Notes: a model not told the origin generated them from the letters alone. Counted from the stretch's first letter, positions 46,893 to 57,168 are shown. The stretch: DNA of 64,000 nt from Dysgonomonas sp. PH5-45 (GCF_029893235.1 NZ_JARXWE010000003.1:62001-126000); one strand, 5' to 3'. Made by a program: numbers and translations.

Positions 46893-48821
46893 ATGAAAAA
46901 GAGACTACTACTGATTCCCGTTTTTTTACTGACTGTTTGCACAGTTAGTTCACAAACATTGGAGGAACGGACAAAAATTATTTCGAAAAGCAACCCTACC
47001 CAAATAGAGAGATTGGAACAACGCTTAGAAAAAAATGAAAAAGAAAGACAAAGCCGAATATCCGCTTATTTGGAAAAGAACAAAATATCTTTAAGAACCG
47101 TATCTAAAGATGGTACTGTAAGCGAACTGGTTGATGTGATTGACGGGCAACCTATCTACTACGCAACATATAATGCCGGATCAGCCAGAACAATGAGAGC
47201 TAACACATTATTTTCCGGAGGAAAATTAGGATTAGAGCTGGATGGAACCGATATGGTGGCTGGTGTTTTTGAAGGTGGCCGGATTTTAGACACCCATCAA
47301 GAATTTTCGTCCGGAGGAGACGGCAACTCTCTCATAAAAGTAATGGATAACAACATAAAAAACTTACCTTTTAATGAACATACAACCCATGTTGCCGGAA
47401 CAATTTCCGCATTAGGGGTAAATAGCGGAGCAAAAGGTATTGCTTCCGGTGCCGAAATACACCAATATTCATGGACCAATGACCTTCAGAACATGAGCAA
47501 ATTTGGACGGGATGGCTATTTGGCATCGAACCATTCATATGGTTTAGATATGTCGAGAGGAATCCCTGAGTGGTATCTTGGAGCTTACGACGCTACAGCG
47601 GCATATACGGATGCAATAGCTTATACTTACCCGAAATACCAAATAGTATTTGCTGCCGGAAATGACAGAAATACTTATACTACATACTATCCGACGCATA
47701 ACAAAAGCGGTTATGATTTGCTGACTCAATATGGTGTGTCAAAAAATACGCTGACTGTTGCTGCCATACATGAAATGAATTCATATTCATCACCGGCCGA
47801 TGTTCAGATGTCAAACTTCAGTAATTTCGGACCAACAGACGATGGCAGAATAAAACCAAACATTTCGGCAAAAGGTGTATCCGTATTCTCACCTATCAGT
47901 ACAGCCAACGACGCGTATGGCTCAAAACAAGGCACATCGATGTCCGCACCGGCAATAGCAGGGGCAGTTTTGTTATTACAAAAACATTATAAAAATGTAA
48001 ATGGCGACTACATGAACTCTGCCACTGTTAGGGGCTTGCTTCAGCATACAGCTTTCGCGGCAGGTTCTTCAATGGCTCCAGATTACAGATTTGGTTGGGG
48101 AGCAGCCAACCTGGAAGATGCGGCATTAGTTATATCAAACAATGATAACACCGCCCTGGTAAAAGAATTAACACTAAATAATAACGAAACATACGAACTT
48201 GAATTTGAAGCGGATGGCTCAAATAGCGAGTATGTGAGAGTTTCAATCTCTTGGACAGACCCTGCGGGAACAGCTATCAAAGACGAAATTGATTCCAGAA
48301 CAAAAGTTTTGGTAAATGACTTAGATCTTAGGGTTATAGACGCTTACGGAACCACAAATCAGCCATGGCGATTAAATCCTGAGAACCCTTCTGCTGTTGC
48401 GGAAAAAGGTGATAATAACGTAGATAACTTTGAAAGAGTAGATATTTCAGCTCCTTTTGGCAAACATAAATTGATTGTTAGCCATAAAGGCACTTTAGTA
48501 GATGATAAAGGTTCAGCTAATCCACAAGATTATACCTTGATTGTGACCGGACCTAATTTAAAACTATCGTCAGCATCTATCGAATCGGAAAAAACATCGA
48601 ATGCTTCGGTATATCCTATCCCTGCTAAAAACACGGTTTATGTATCGGTTAATAAAGACGCAAAATATACATTGTTCGAAATCTTAGGCCGTCAGATAGC
48701 TTCGGGAAGTTTTGCTGAAGGCGAAAACTCGCTGGATGTATCTTCTTTGGCCAGCGGAAGCTACCTTCTAAGAATTGACACAGGCGATTCGGTAGAAACA
48801 AAGAAAATTATACTTGAATAA
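46893..48821 (+). CDS. S8 family peptidase with type IX secretion sorting domain
   Basis: This is a secreted subtilase of 642 residues. The signal peptide (to about SSQ20) is followed by a basic pro-region. The catalytic domain shows His163 in NEHTTHVAGTISA and Ser349 in QGTSMSAPAIAGA. The position of the catalytic Asp reads AGVFEGGRILD with Glu127. A P-domain-like beta region follows. The last ~75 residues (SVYPIPAKNTVYVSV, then LFEILGRQI and SLASGSYLLRI) form a type A sorting domain of the type IX system, so the protein should cross the outer membrane and be anchored. This is the only sorting-domain protein I see in the window. Confidence 0.9.
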   Translation: MKKRLLLIPVFLLTVCTVSSQTLEERTKIISKSNPTQIERLEQRLEKNEKERQSRISAYLEKNKISLRTVSKDGTVSELVDVIDGQPIYYATYNAGSARTMRANTLFSGGKLGLELDGTDMVAGVFEGGRILDTHQEFSSGGDGNSLIKVMDNNIKNLPFNEHTTHVAGTISALGVNSGAKGIASGAEIHQYSWTNDLQNMSKFGRDGYLASNHSYGLDMSRGIPEWYLGAYDATAAYTDAIAYTYPKYQIVFAAGNDRNTYTTYYPTHNKSGYDLLTQYGVSKNTLTVAAIHEMNSYSSPADVQMSNFSNFGPTDDGRIKPNISAKGVSVFSPISTANDAYGSKQGTSMSAPAIAGAVLLLQKHYKNVNGDYMNSATVRGLLQHTAFAAGSSMAPDYRFGWGAANLEDAALVISNNDNTALVKELTLNNNETYELEFEADGSNSEYVRVSISWTDPAGTAIKDEIDSRTKVLVNDLDLRVIDAYGTTNQPWRLNPENPSAVAEKGDNNVDNFERVDISAPFGKHKLIVSHKGTLVDDKGSANPQDYTLIVTGPNLKLSSASIESEKTSNASVYPIPAKNTVYVSVNKDAKYTLFEILGRQIASGSFAEGENSLDVSSLASGSYLLRIDTGDSVETKKIILE

Positions 48822-48852
48822 ACAGCTTTAAGTAAAAGAAAATATGAAAGCC

Positions 48853-48890
48853 AAAAAAGGCGGAAGAATAAAAAATCTTCCGCCTTTTTT
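48853..48890. terminator. Bidirectional terminator between the subtilase gene and gpmA
   Basis: AAAAAAGGCGGAAGA and its exact complement make a 15-bp stem with an 8-nt loop, flanked by A and T runs on both strands. Confidence 0.9.
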
Positions 48891-48910
48891 CTAATCCATC
48901 CGGATTTATT

Positions 48911-49657
48911 TTATTTTTTCTTACCTTGGTTAGCTACGGCATCCATCAGTTTCTTTATTTCTTCGGGATCGCCAAGGAAGTAATCTTTCACCAGGTTCAA
49001 ATCGTTGTCAAACTCAAACACGTAAGGAACGGCCGTTGGCAGGTTCAGGCTCACTATATCCTCGTCCGAAATACCTTTCAAGTACTTGATGATACCTCGC
49101 AAACTATTGCCATGAGCCGCAACTATAATATCATTATGATTTACCATAGACGGATAAATAACCTCCTGCCAATAAGGGAGGATACGCTCCACGGTATCTT
49201 TCAGCGATTCTGTTTCCGGAATGTAAGCTTTAGGCACGCCACTGTAACGAACATCTTGCGATGATGAACGGGGGTCTGTTTTTTCGAGTGGAGCAGGTGG
49301 CACATCGTAACTACGACGCCATACAAGCACTTGTTCGTCCCCGTATTTTTCGGCTGTTTCGGCTTTATTCAAGCCTTGTAGCATCCCGTAATGTTTTTCG
49401 TTGAGACGCCATGTTTTTTCAACGGGAATCCAATCGAGATCCATCTCATCGAGAATACTATTCAGGGTTTTAACAGCCCTTTTAAGGTAAGATGTGTAAG
49501 CAAGTTCAAATTGGAATCCTTCTTTTTTAAGAAGTTGTCCGGCTTTTATTGCTTCGCCGATACCTTTTTCCGACAAATCGACGTTTGTCCAGCCAGTAAA
49601 GCGGTTTTCTTTGTTCCATACGCTTTCGCCGTGACGTATCAATACTACTCTTTTCAT
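48911..49657 (-). CDS. gpmA: 2,3-bisphosphoglycerate-dependent phosphoglycerate mutase
   Basis: This glycolytic enzyme interconverts 3- and 2-phosphoglycerate through a phosphohistidine. The 248-residue protein starts [20 protein letters not shown] with the phosphorylated His in RHGES, then [16 protein letters not shown]. The second catalytic His lies in [17 protein letters not shown] (about 181-197). It is a single gene ending at a shared terminator. Confidence 0.96.
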   Translation of the reverse strand: MKRVVLIRHGESVWNKENRFTGWTNVDLSEKGIGEAIKAGQLLKKEGFQFELAYTSYLKRAVKTLNSILDEMDLDWIPVEKTWRLNEKHYGMLQGLNKAETAEKYGDEQVLVWRRSYDVPPAPLEKTDPRSSSQDVRYSGVPKAYIPETESLKDTVERILPYWQEVIYPSMVNHNDIIVAAHGNSLRGIIKYLKGISDEDIVSLNLPTAVPYVFEFDNDLNLVKDYFLGDPEEIKKLMDAVANQGKKK

Positions 49658-49754
49658 TTTGTTCTAATTATTTGTTATCAGATATTCTATTGTTTAATCA
49701 AAAAGGAAATACAAATTTACAAACAAAGCCCGATAAAACAGTGTTTTCAAGGTT

Positions 49755-50772
49755 TTAATCTCTCCCTTTGCCGGAGTATATTCTGTTCATGATGCTGTCT
49801 CCCACCAAAGGCCGGAAATGGTTTCTTTCGTAATAATTATACTTCGACTCCGTTATCGGATTTTTGCCCGAAAAATCGAATACATTTTCCTTTCCAAAAA
49901 CTCCTTCCAAGTAAGACACATCTTTATCATTAAGCTTTGTTTGAGAAAACAACGGATTCACCACTATTCTGTAATTGGTTTGATACTTATCCAAAATACG
50001 TTTTATCTCGGCTAACATCTCTTTTTGTTTCTCATCAATTATCAGTTGTCGCAAAACTGAATATTGAGCCGGTTCCTGAAAAATATCGTTCGAATAATAT
50101 TTTTCGGGATTTTCTCTTATCCGCTTTTCGTTAGCAGCAGCACACATCACAATTGGTAGGGAAAACTGAAATGGCATTGACCCGGCGTTTCACCGTATAT
50201 TTATTTTTTATACCCAGAAGCCCTCCATAAAAATAAACTAAATATTTAGGTTTTGTATAGGTAAAAAAATGTGCTTTCTGAAATTTGAACCAATCTCCAA
50301 AACTATTGTCCAGAGTTATAGGGTGTTTCATTTTTATACATTCTGTTTCTTGCCTGTCTACATCAAAAAATATGGAGTCGGCATCGACTAACATCAAAGC
50401 ATTATTCACCGGAACACGATTCCTATCCAAAAACCTTAATTTAAGATAAATACCAACAATCGTTTCGCTCGAAGCATCGAACGAAAAAGGGCGTGCCCCC
50501 TCTCCCAAATGCGTTGCCCACGAAGCCGGATTATAACCCATGGAGCGTGAACTGCCAAAAACAAACGAGTTGTATTTTTGTGTGGGATTATGTTTAATGA
50601 ACCTTTCGGTTGTTACATAATCACGATTAAGGTCGTTGGCTTGTATAGAGTCAATATCGTACTTATACACAAGCTTAAAGGGATCGTACACAAAATAGCC
50701 TACTGTCAGAGCAATACAGAAAAACAGAATTGGCAATGAAAACAATATCAGTTTTTTCAGAAACTTATTCAT
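49755..50772 (-). pseudogene. SGNH-hydrolase-like envelope protein, frameshifted
   Basis: Two overlapping frames together make one protein of about 338 residues. The first (start 50772) has a membrane helix at about 10-28 and the block SFVFGSSRSMGYNPASW, with the Ser of an SGNH-like site, and stops at 50131. The second (to stop 49755) ends YYERNHFRPLVGDSIMNRIY, the His block expected at the C-terminus of the same family. The frames cross between 50131 and 50177, near the repeated TGCTGCTGC. Deleting one base (or adding two) would join them. This could be a real inactivation, a sequencing error or, less likely, programmed shifting. Relatives are often linked with MBOAT acyltransferases; none is nearby. 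Confidence 0.7.
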
Positions 50773-50820
50773 TGATATATAATCCCTTCTCCTGCTTTAA
50801 AGACAATATTTACTAACTAT

Positions 50821-52968
50821 TTAATCGACTATCGTAAAATCGAGTTGCTTGCGGTCGAGGTTAGCCCGTGTCACTTTTATTTCCAGCTCGTCGCCCAACC
50901 GATATTCGCGCCCCGAACGGCGACCACGCAAGCAATAATTTTTTTCGTCGAACTCATAAAAATCGTCATCCAACTCGCGCATCGGAATCATACCTTCGCA
51001 CTTGTTTTCTTCAATTTCGGCATAAATACCCCATTCGGTTATACCCGAAATAACGGCTTTAAAGATGCGACCTATCTTATCGGCCATAAACTCCACTTGC
51101 TTATATTTTATTGAAGCCCGTTCCGCATTGGCTGCAAGCTGCTCCATATCCGAGCAATGTTTGCACTCATCTTCATACTTTTGCTTATCAACGCTGCGCC
51201 CCTCGTCCAAATAATGCGTCAGCAAACGATGCACCATCATATCCGGGTAGCGGCGGATAGGCGACGTAAAGTGAGTATAATAACTGAACGCCAATCCGTA
51301 GTGCCCTATGTTTGTGGTAGAATATACAGCCTTGGCCATAGCCCGTATGGCAATGGTGGAAATCAGATTTTCTTCGGGTTTGTTGTGCACATCTTCGAGC
51401 AACTTATTGATTGACTGCGAAACAGCCACACTATTACCTTCGGTCTTTATCTTATAGCCAAACCGGCGGATAAACTCCGACAGATTTTGCATTTTGTCGG
51501 GATTGGGCAAATCGTGAATACGGTAAACAAATGTTTTTGCTTTCTTGTTCTTCGGAACCTTACCTATAAACTCGGCAACGGTACGGTTGGCAAGAAGCAT
51601 AAATTCTTCTATCAGTTTGTTCGAGTCTTTCTGTTCTTTGAAGTAAACGCTCAGCGGTTTTCCGGTTTCGTCTATCTCGAAGCGTACCTCTTCGCGGTCG
51701 AAGGCAATAGCTCCGTTTTCGAAACGCTTGGCTCTGAGTTTCTTTGCCAAATCGTCTAACTTCAGTATTTCGTCCTTGAAGTCTCCCTCGCCTGTTTCTA
51801 TTATTTGCTGTGCTTCTTCGTATGTGAAACGGCGGTCAGATTCTATTACAGTCCGTCGGATACGATGTTTTTTCACAACAGCATTATCGGTCATTTCAAA
51901 AATGGCAGAGTAGCACAATTTCACTTCGTTCGGTCTTAGCGAACACAGTCCGTTGCTCAACCGTTCGGGCAGCATCGGAATGGTGCGGTCTACCAAGTAG
52001 ACCGATGTTGCACGGGCTTCGCCCTCTTTGTCGATAATCCCTCCGGGTGTAACGTAATGCGTCACATCGGCAATGTGTACCCCAACTTCCCAATGCCCGT
52101 TTTCGAGCTTGCGTATGGAAAGAGCATCGTCAAAGTCTTTTGCATCGCGGGGGTCGATGGTAAATGTTGTGATACCTCGGAAGTCCTCGCGCTTTGCTAT
52201 TTCCTCGTCTGTTATATCGTCCGGAATTTTGTCGGCCTCGGCTTCTACCTCTTCCGGATATTTATACGGAAGTCCAAACTCGGCCAGTATAGCGTGCATT
52301 TCGGCATCGTTCGTTCCGGCCTTGCCCAAGATATCTATAACCTCGCCTATTGGGTTTTTCGCCCTCTCGGGCCATTCTACGATTTGTACCAGAGCCTTAT
52401 CGCCCGTCTTACCGCCTTTCATATTATCTTGCGGAATAAATATATCGTTGGCTAGTACCTTGCTATCCATTTCGAGGAAAGCAAAATGCTTCTGCACGCT
52501 AAGCGTACCCACAAAGCGGGTTTGCTTACGAACCAATACCTCCACAACTTCGCCTTCGGCATCACGTCCTTTTCTTTTTGCAAGCATCTGTATGCGAACC
52601 CTGTCGCCATCCATGGCATGGGCAGAATTGCGCTCTGCTACAAAAATATTATCACCGCCTTCGTCTGGTATAAAAAAGTTCTTACCATTGCTCCGCCGTT
52701 CAAAAACGCCCTCCAGAAACAACCCTCGGGTATTCGATTTGAATTTGCCTTTTGCGGTTTCGATAATAAAGGCTTCGTCGCGCATTTCTTCCAGAATAGA
52801 CATCAGGATAAGCCTTTCGGGTTGGGTTTTCAGCCCCATATCGGCACTTATCTGTTTGTAATTATATGACTTTCCGGGATTGCTGTTAAAGAAGTTTGCC
52901 GTTGCGGCAATGATATATTTCTTTGTTTTTCGTTTGGCCGTTTTTTGCGGTATTCTGTCTTTAGCCAT
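50821..52968 (-). CDS. rnr: Ribonuclease R
   Basis: This is a processive 3'-5' exoribonuclease of the RNB family that can degrade structured RNA. The 715-residue protein has an N-terminal helix-turn-helix-like part, cold-shock domains (about 75-235), and the RNB catalytic domain with TIDPRDAKDFDDALSIRK (about 270-287, metal-binding Asp residues). A C-terminal S1 domain (about 625-713) ends LDRKQLDFTIVD. The start MAKDRIPQKTAKRKTKK is basic. It is a lone gene divergent from the HAD phosphatase. Confidence 0.95.
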   Translation of the reverse strand: MAKDRIPQKTAKRKTKKYIIAATANFFNSNPGKSYNYKQISADMGLKTQPERLILMSILEEMRDEAFIIETAKGKFKSNTRGLFLEGVFERRSNGKNFFIPDEGGDNIFVAERNSAHAMDGDRVRIQMLAKRKGRDAEGEVVEVLVRKQTRFVGTLSVQKHFAFLEMDSKVLANDIFIPQDNMKGGKTGDKALVQIVEWPERAKNPIGEVIDILGKAGTNDAEMHAILAEFGLPYKYPEEVEAEADKIPDDITDEEIAKREDFRGITTFTIDPRDAKDFDDALSIRKLENGHWEVGVHIADVTHYVTPGGIIDKEGEARATSVYLVDRTIPMLPERLSNGLCSLRPNEVKLCYSAIFEMTDNAVVKKHRIRRTVIESDRRFTYEEAQQIIETGEGDFKDEILKLDDLAKKLRAKRFENGAIAFDREEVRFEIDETGKPLSVYFKEQKDSNKLIEEFMLLANRTVAEFIGKVPKNKKAKTFVYRIHDLPNPDKMQNLSEFIRRFGYKIKTEGNSVAVSQSINKLLEDVHNKPEENLISTIAIRAMAKAVYSTTNIGHYGLAFSYYTHFTSPIRRYPDMMVHRLLTHYLDEGRSVDKQKYEDECKHCSDMEQLAANAERASIKYKQVEFMADKIGRIFKAVISGITEWGIYAEIEENKCEGMIPMRELDDDFYEFDEKNYCLRGRRSGREYRLGDELEIKVTRANLDRKQLDFTIVD

Positions 52969-53292
52969 AATGTTATTTTCGTTTATTTGGTTTTATGAAA
53001 TTGCCTTGACTGGCTCATCGTGATGATACACAGTTGTTCAAGACATACTTTTTGCCATTTTGAGCGGAGTGATAATCTATTGAAAAAGATGCTTCCTGCC
53101 GTCAGCATGACAAAATACAATATAAATAAAAAAGTCGAAACGACTTCTATACAAAGAAAACAAAATATGCCCACAAAGCGTTCTATTTATGTTTAATTTT
53201 AACGAAATATGATGTTTGAGCTTTAATAACACCATAAACAAGAGCATCATTCATGCCAAAGACCAACATAGAATCTACGTTATACGAAACCC
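52969..53292. other. Intergenic stretch between rnr and HAD phosphatase genes
   Basis: This 324-bp gap holds a relic of the family 1 repeat core (53052-53114: TTTTGAGCGGAGTGATAATC and its counterpart TTCCTGCCGTCAGCATGACA). It also has a short hairpin AAGTCG-AAA-CGACTT (53132-53146) followed on the reverse strand by six T. The hairpin would stop antisense transcription coming from lptD. I see no gene. Confidence 0.55.
53132..53146 (-). terminator. Short terminator-like hairpin
   Basis: A 6-bp stem with a 3-nt loop is followed on the reverse strand by TTTTTT. No gene on that strand ends here. It may stop read-through from lptD or belong to the repeat relic. Confidence 0.35.
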
Positions 53293-53889
53293 ATGAAGAA
53301 AAGACAGGTTATAGCAGCATTCGACTTTGATGGAACAATCACACACAAGGATACTCTATTTCATTTTATAGAATTCTATTTTGGCAAGAAACGGCTGATG
53401 ATGGGGTTAGTACGGCTATCGCCCCACCTTCTGTTGTTCGAATTAGGAATCGTAAATAGCCACAAGGCCAAAGAGAAACTGTTTTCGTTTTTCTTCAGAG
53501 GAAAATCTTTCGATGATTTCAATTCCGCATGCAAAGACTATTCGGCACATATCGACAAGATAGTAAAAAAACGAGCTATCGAAAAAATAAACTGGCATCA
53601 AAGCAAAGGACACAAAGTAGTGATAATCAGTCCCGCCGTTAGCAATTGGATAACGCCTTGGGCCGAAAAGACTGGTATAGATACCGTTATCGGGACAGAG
53701 ATAGAAGTGGTGGAGGGTGTTATATCCGGCCGTTTCGCAACAAAAAGTTGCAGAGGGCAGGAGAAAGTTAACCGTCTGCTCGAAGCGTTTCCCAACAAAA
53801 AAACATACACCCTCTATGCTTACGGAAACAGCAGTGCCGATAAAGAACTGCTCACTTTTTCAGACCATCCCACTCTTTGGAAAATATAA
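53293..53889 (+). CDS. HAD-IB family phosphatase
   Basis: This is a 198-residue HAD hydrolase of the IB subfamily (phosphoserine-phosphatase-like). Motif I is AAFDFDGTITHKDTL (residues 8-22) with both Asp. Motif II SPAVSNW is near 116, and motif III lies around a basic segment CRGQEKVNRL. Motif IV reads YAYGNSSADKELL, where most members have GDS.xD; this Asn variant is common in YfhB-like proteins. The substrate is unknown; some relatives act on acyl phosphates or phosphoserine. It converges on lptD 14 bp away. Confidence 0.85.
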   Translation: MKKRQVIAAFDFDGTITHKDTLFHFIEFYFGKKRLMMGLVRLSPHLLLFELGIVNSHKAKEKLFSFFFRGKSFDDFNSACKDYSAHIDKIVKKRAIEKINWHQSKGHKVVIISPAVSNWITPWAEKTGIDTVIGTEIEVVEGVISGRFATKSCRGQEKVNRLLEAFPNKKTYTLYAYGNSSADKELLTFSDHPTLWKI

Positions 53890-53903
53890 AACGAAGTTCT
53901 TTT

Positions 53904-56720
53904 TTAATACCAAGACGGATCGTAAGACGTGCGGCGGCCACGTTGTTCGTATTTCAGGTCTTGCAATATAGACGAGCTTACCCGCAAGGTAACAAAGTAA
54001 GACGTATAATCGCCGATAGGTATAAAGTTGCCCGATATGCTCCAGCAGTGCAGATTGCGCGTGATGCCGCAACTCATATAAGCCAGCTTTTTGCGGTCGA
54101 AGTCATAGCTGCTATTGAAGGTAAGGCTCCAGTTTTTTGTAGGTTGCACTGAGCCGCTGAAACTAAGGTTATGCGTCAGTTTGCGTTTATATTCCATCTT
54201 GTGGAAATCGAATTCGCCTGTATATCCGTAGCTCATCGAGTATGAGGCCGAAATATTCCAACGGAAGTCGTTTTTCAGGTAACCGTCTTCGTCAATATCT
54301 CCCTGTTCTTTTTTCTTGGCATATAAACTTCCTCTTTTTTTCGTAGATTCTCCATCCTCTGTATCAGAACCTTCTCCCTCAACGTCTGTGTTGTTTTCAC
54401 CCTCAGAAGTGTCTTTGGATTTCCTAAACCACTTTTTGAAAGTGTCTTGATTGATTGAAGGCGATATCGAATATCCTGTGTTTCTCAGCCGTCCAAACAT
54501 ACCGTTCTTGTTTATACGCAGTTTATCTATCCGCACAGGCATTCCGCCTTCGTCAATGCCATAAAGATAGGGATCGAACACAGCATTGAGGTTTACGGTA
54601 AGCGTCTTGCTTAACTTAAGGCGCATATTCATGTTGATATCCGAAAGCTTGAGGCTATCGGCCATCAGGTTGTAGCTGAAGTTTACCCCCAAGTTGTCTA
54701 TAATGCTTTTTGTAACGAGCGAATCTTGCGCATTTTTCACTTTTGCCTCTATATTGTTCTGGAAGTCGAAAGAGATGGCTCCTTGCTCTCTCGAAGGCAT
54801 GCTCCCCCACGGAGAGTAAGAGTATGTTCTTTCATAACCATTGGCATCAAGATATTTGTACGACCTCACAAATCCGTATTTAGGGTCTGTAAAGTCGGGG
54901 CTCACATTAAAACTGATGCTGGGAGTAAATACATGCCGTATCTTTTTTATTCCTAAGAAATTGAACAGGGGTTCGTAAAAACCATACAGTTTTGTCTGGA
55001 AACTTAAAGAAAAATTATAGTCGTATACCCGTTTGAAACGGTAAGTCGTATCCATATTTACATGGCTACTGCCATTCCACCCACGGTAAACACCTTCGGT
55101 ATACCAATTTTCGTTGTAACTGACCGATGGCGATATGTTCAGGTAATTAAAAACATTGAAGGTGGCGCTTATGGGTATGCGATGGGTCATATTTTTTTTC
55201 CAATCACGTTTCCAGTTGGCCGAAAAAATCTTGTCCTCTTTCGTGTCCAAGCGGTTATTCAATGTCCCTGAGTAGCTTAGCTGTATTTTTTCGTACCATT
55301 TTTCGTCTCCAACCGCTTCTTTTCTTTTGAAGGGATAGATACGGCTCATAGATATGGACATCGTAGGCAGGGTTATAGAAACAGACGAATCGCGCAAAGT
55401 CTGATTTATAGCCATCGATGCCGTAATGCTGAATGGCGAATTGGGGAACCGTTGGCTGAGCGAAATGCTCGAAGCCCTTGTCCCGTCGGTATTATAAAAA
55501 TTATTCAGCTGATTGCGGTCGTACTTACTTGAACGAAACTGCACACTGGCCGACAGCGTACGGTACATATTAAATTTAGGGTCTTGTGTGTGCGTCCAGT
55601 TTATACTGAAATCTTTCGACAACGAATAGTCGGGCGAATCTTTATCGCTGTTTTTTGTTACAAGATAGCCCACATCTATATTTCCCGAATATTTATACCT
55701 TTTCCGGTAAGTCGACTTCGCATTCAGCCCCCACGAACCTTTGGTGTAAAGCTCTCCGGTCAAGGCCAAATCTATATGGTCGTTTATCGCAAAATAATAC
55801 CCTCCGTCAATAAGGCCAAAGCCACGGTCCATATCATCGCGAACGGACGGCATGATGACTCCCGAAGAATATTTGCTCGAAAAAGGGAAGAACCCGAAAG
55901 GCAGCCCCAGCATAGGCAAGGGCAAATCTTCTATAACCAGATAGGCAGGGCCGGCAACCACGTTTTTCTTGGGTTGTACTTTGGCTTTTGTCAGTTTTAT
56001 ATAGAAGTGCGGATGGTCATGTTCGTCGCAGGTAGTATATCGGGCATCGGCAATGAAAAAAGTTTCGTCGGGGTTGCGCTTTGCTTTGCCCGCCACTATA
56101 TAGCCTTCGCCCTGTTGTGTGATGGCATCGGTAATGAAACCTTTTTTTGTTTTAAAGTTGTAGCGCATGGTTTTTGCCTCGACCGACTCACTTCGGTCTG
56201 AAAACACCGGAAAGCCAAACTGGTCGCCAATAGAGTCGATACCATATTTAGCAGCTATAATGCTACTGTCCATATCGAGCGATATTTTTTCTCCAACAAG
56301 ATTTATTTCCTGATAATTAACCTCGCCCTCACCAAACAGGAAGCCTTGCTTCTGCGCCGTGAAAACAATAGAGTCTTTGGCCGAATAATATACAATAGCA
56401 TCCAAGCCCGATTTCTGGCTACCCTTGATGCTGTCCGCAGGAATAGTATCGGCTACTGCCAATGGCGCGGGCGCACTGCTAAGAGTATCCGTATCCTGTA
56501 CCTTTATATCCGATATATCAGGCGGAGATGCTGCAAGCGAATCGTTACGGAGATCAAAACCGACAGTAGTTGTGGTGTCTTTAGTTGTGCTTGCGTTTCT
56601 CTTCAAATCATTTTGCAAATCCCTCAAGCCACGTTTTGTATGCTGCGTTATCTGCCCAGCTACAAACGGAATCAAGAAAAAGCAAATCATTAAGAATATA
56701 CAAAAATGAACTTTTTTCAT
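53904..56720 (-). CDS. lptD: LPS assembly outer-membrane protein LptD
   Basis: This is the outer-membrane barrel that inserts lipopolysaccharide into the outer leaflet. The 938-residue protein has a signal peptide (MKKVHFCIFLMICFFLIPFVAG) and a variable Ser/Thr-rich part. It has an OstA-like N-domain (about 130-270) with GEGEVNYQEINLVGEKISLD, then the conserved PFGFFPFSSKYSSGVIMPSV (about 265-290). A large barrel follows with an acidic insertion SEGENNTDVEGEGSDTEDGE (about 765-785). It ends YEQRGRRTSYDPSWY. The architecture fits the Bacteroidetes LptD type. Confidence 0.9.
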   Translation of the reverse strand: MKKVHFCIFLMICFFLIPFVAGQITQHTKRGLRDLQNDLKRNASTTKDTTTTVGFDLRNDSLAASPPDISDIKVQDTDTLSSAPAPLAVADTIPADSIKGSQKSGLDAIVYYSAKDSIVFTAQKQGFLFGEGEVNYQEINLVGEKISLDMDSSIIAAKYGIDSIGDQFGFPVFSDRSESVEAKTMRYNFKTKKGFITDAITQQGEGYIVAGKAKRNPDETFFIADARYTTCDEHDHPHFYIKLTKAKVQPKKNVVAGPAYLVIEDLPLPMLGLPFGFFPFSSKYSSGVIMPSVRDDMDRGFGLIDGGYYFAINDHIDLALTGELYTKGSWGLNAKSTYRKRYKYSGNIDVGYLVTKNSDKDSPDYSLSKDFSINWTHTQDPKFNMYRTLSASVQFRSSKYDRNQLNNFYNTDGTRASSISLSQRFPNSPFSITASMAINQTLRDSSVSITLPTMSISMSRIYPFKRKEAVGDEKWYEKIQLSYSGTLNNRLDTKEDKIFSANWKRDWKKNMTHRIPISATFNVFNYLNISPSVSYNENWYTEGVYRGWNGSSHVNMDTTYRFKRVYDYNFSLSFQTKLYGFYEPLFNFLGIKKIRHVFTPSISFNVSPDFTDPKYGFVRSYKYLDANGYERTYSYSPWGSMPSREQGAISFDFQNNIEAKVKNAQDSLVTKSIIDNLGVNFSYNLMADSLKLSDINMNMRLKLSKTLTVNLNAVFDPYLYGIDEGGMPVRIDKLRINKNGMFGRLRNTGYSISPSINQDTFKKWFRKSKDTSEGENNTDVEGEGSDTEDGESTKKRGSLYAKKKEQGDIDEDGYLKNDFRWNISASYSMSYGYTGEFDFHKMEYKRKLTHNLSFSGSVQPTKNWSLTFNSSYDFDRKKLAYMSCGITRNLHCWSISGNFIPIGDYTSYFVTLRVSSSILQDLKYEQRGRRTSYDPSWY

Positions 56721-56753
56721 TTAAGGTGCAAACTACTAAATATTTTGGAAGTG

Positions 56754-56761
56754 CAAAGCTA
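56754..56761 (-). promoter_or_regulatory. Candidate -7 box of lptD
   Basis: TAGCTTTG followed by C on the reverse strand lies 34 bp before the lptD ATG and fits TAnnTTTG. No good -33 box. Confidence 0.35.
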
Positions 56762-56872
56762 AGCATTAAATGAAAATTGAGATACTAAAAATATAAAAAT
56801 AACAAGTCCGGTTAGTCAAAATTATTAAGTATATAGCGATAAACCAAAAATCGGAGCAGAATGTTCGCCATA

Positions 56873-57050
56873 TTCACATTGTTAAATCAAGGCATCTTTG
56901 TTTTAAAAATTGCAAATAAACAAAGTAGTAATGTGTGAAAATACAACATCGTAAAATACCATAAAAATATTTAAATAAGACACAATTCCACATGTTCTTT
57001 TGATATCCGATAGCATGGATTACCAAAGGATTTTAAAGCCGAAAACAAGA
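56873..57050 (+). repeat. Repeat R3, copy a
   Basis: About 180 bp recur at 60999-61177 in the same orientation. Both contain TGTTAAATCAAGGCATCTTT, GTTTTAAAAAT, GCAAATAAACA and GGATTAC-AAAG blocks, with scattered differences. A third, much degraded trace lies at about 63445-63485. Each copy stands at the start of a long leader. No ORF is conserved in it. Confidence 0.7.
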
Positions 57051-57160
57051 TATTTTTCGAGAGAAAAATAAAACAAAAAACAGGCATTAGTCAGCTTGTT
57101 TGTCATTTAACATTCCTTACTAAAAAATATTTTTCTTGCTTTCTATTTATTTTTTATCGT

Positions 57161-57168
57161 TATATTTG
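57161..57168 (+). promoter_or_regulatory. Candidate -7 box of the phase-variable leader ORF
   Basis: TATATTTG fits TAnnTTTG exactly and lies 27 bp before ATG 57196, with a CTTG 22 nt upstream as a weak -33. The A-rich spacer before the ATG is typical of translated Bacteroidetes genes. Confidence 0.5.

Noticed and set aside
50131-50177. Programmed frameshift in the SGNH-like gene
   Set aside because: There is no slippery heptamer or downstream hairpin that I can see; mutation or sequence error is simpler.
53266-53343. 25-codon upstream ORF overlapping the HAD phosphatase start
   Set aside because: It overlaps in another frame, has no recognisable product, and short frames of this size are expected by chance.
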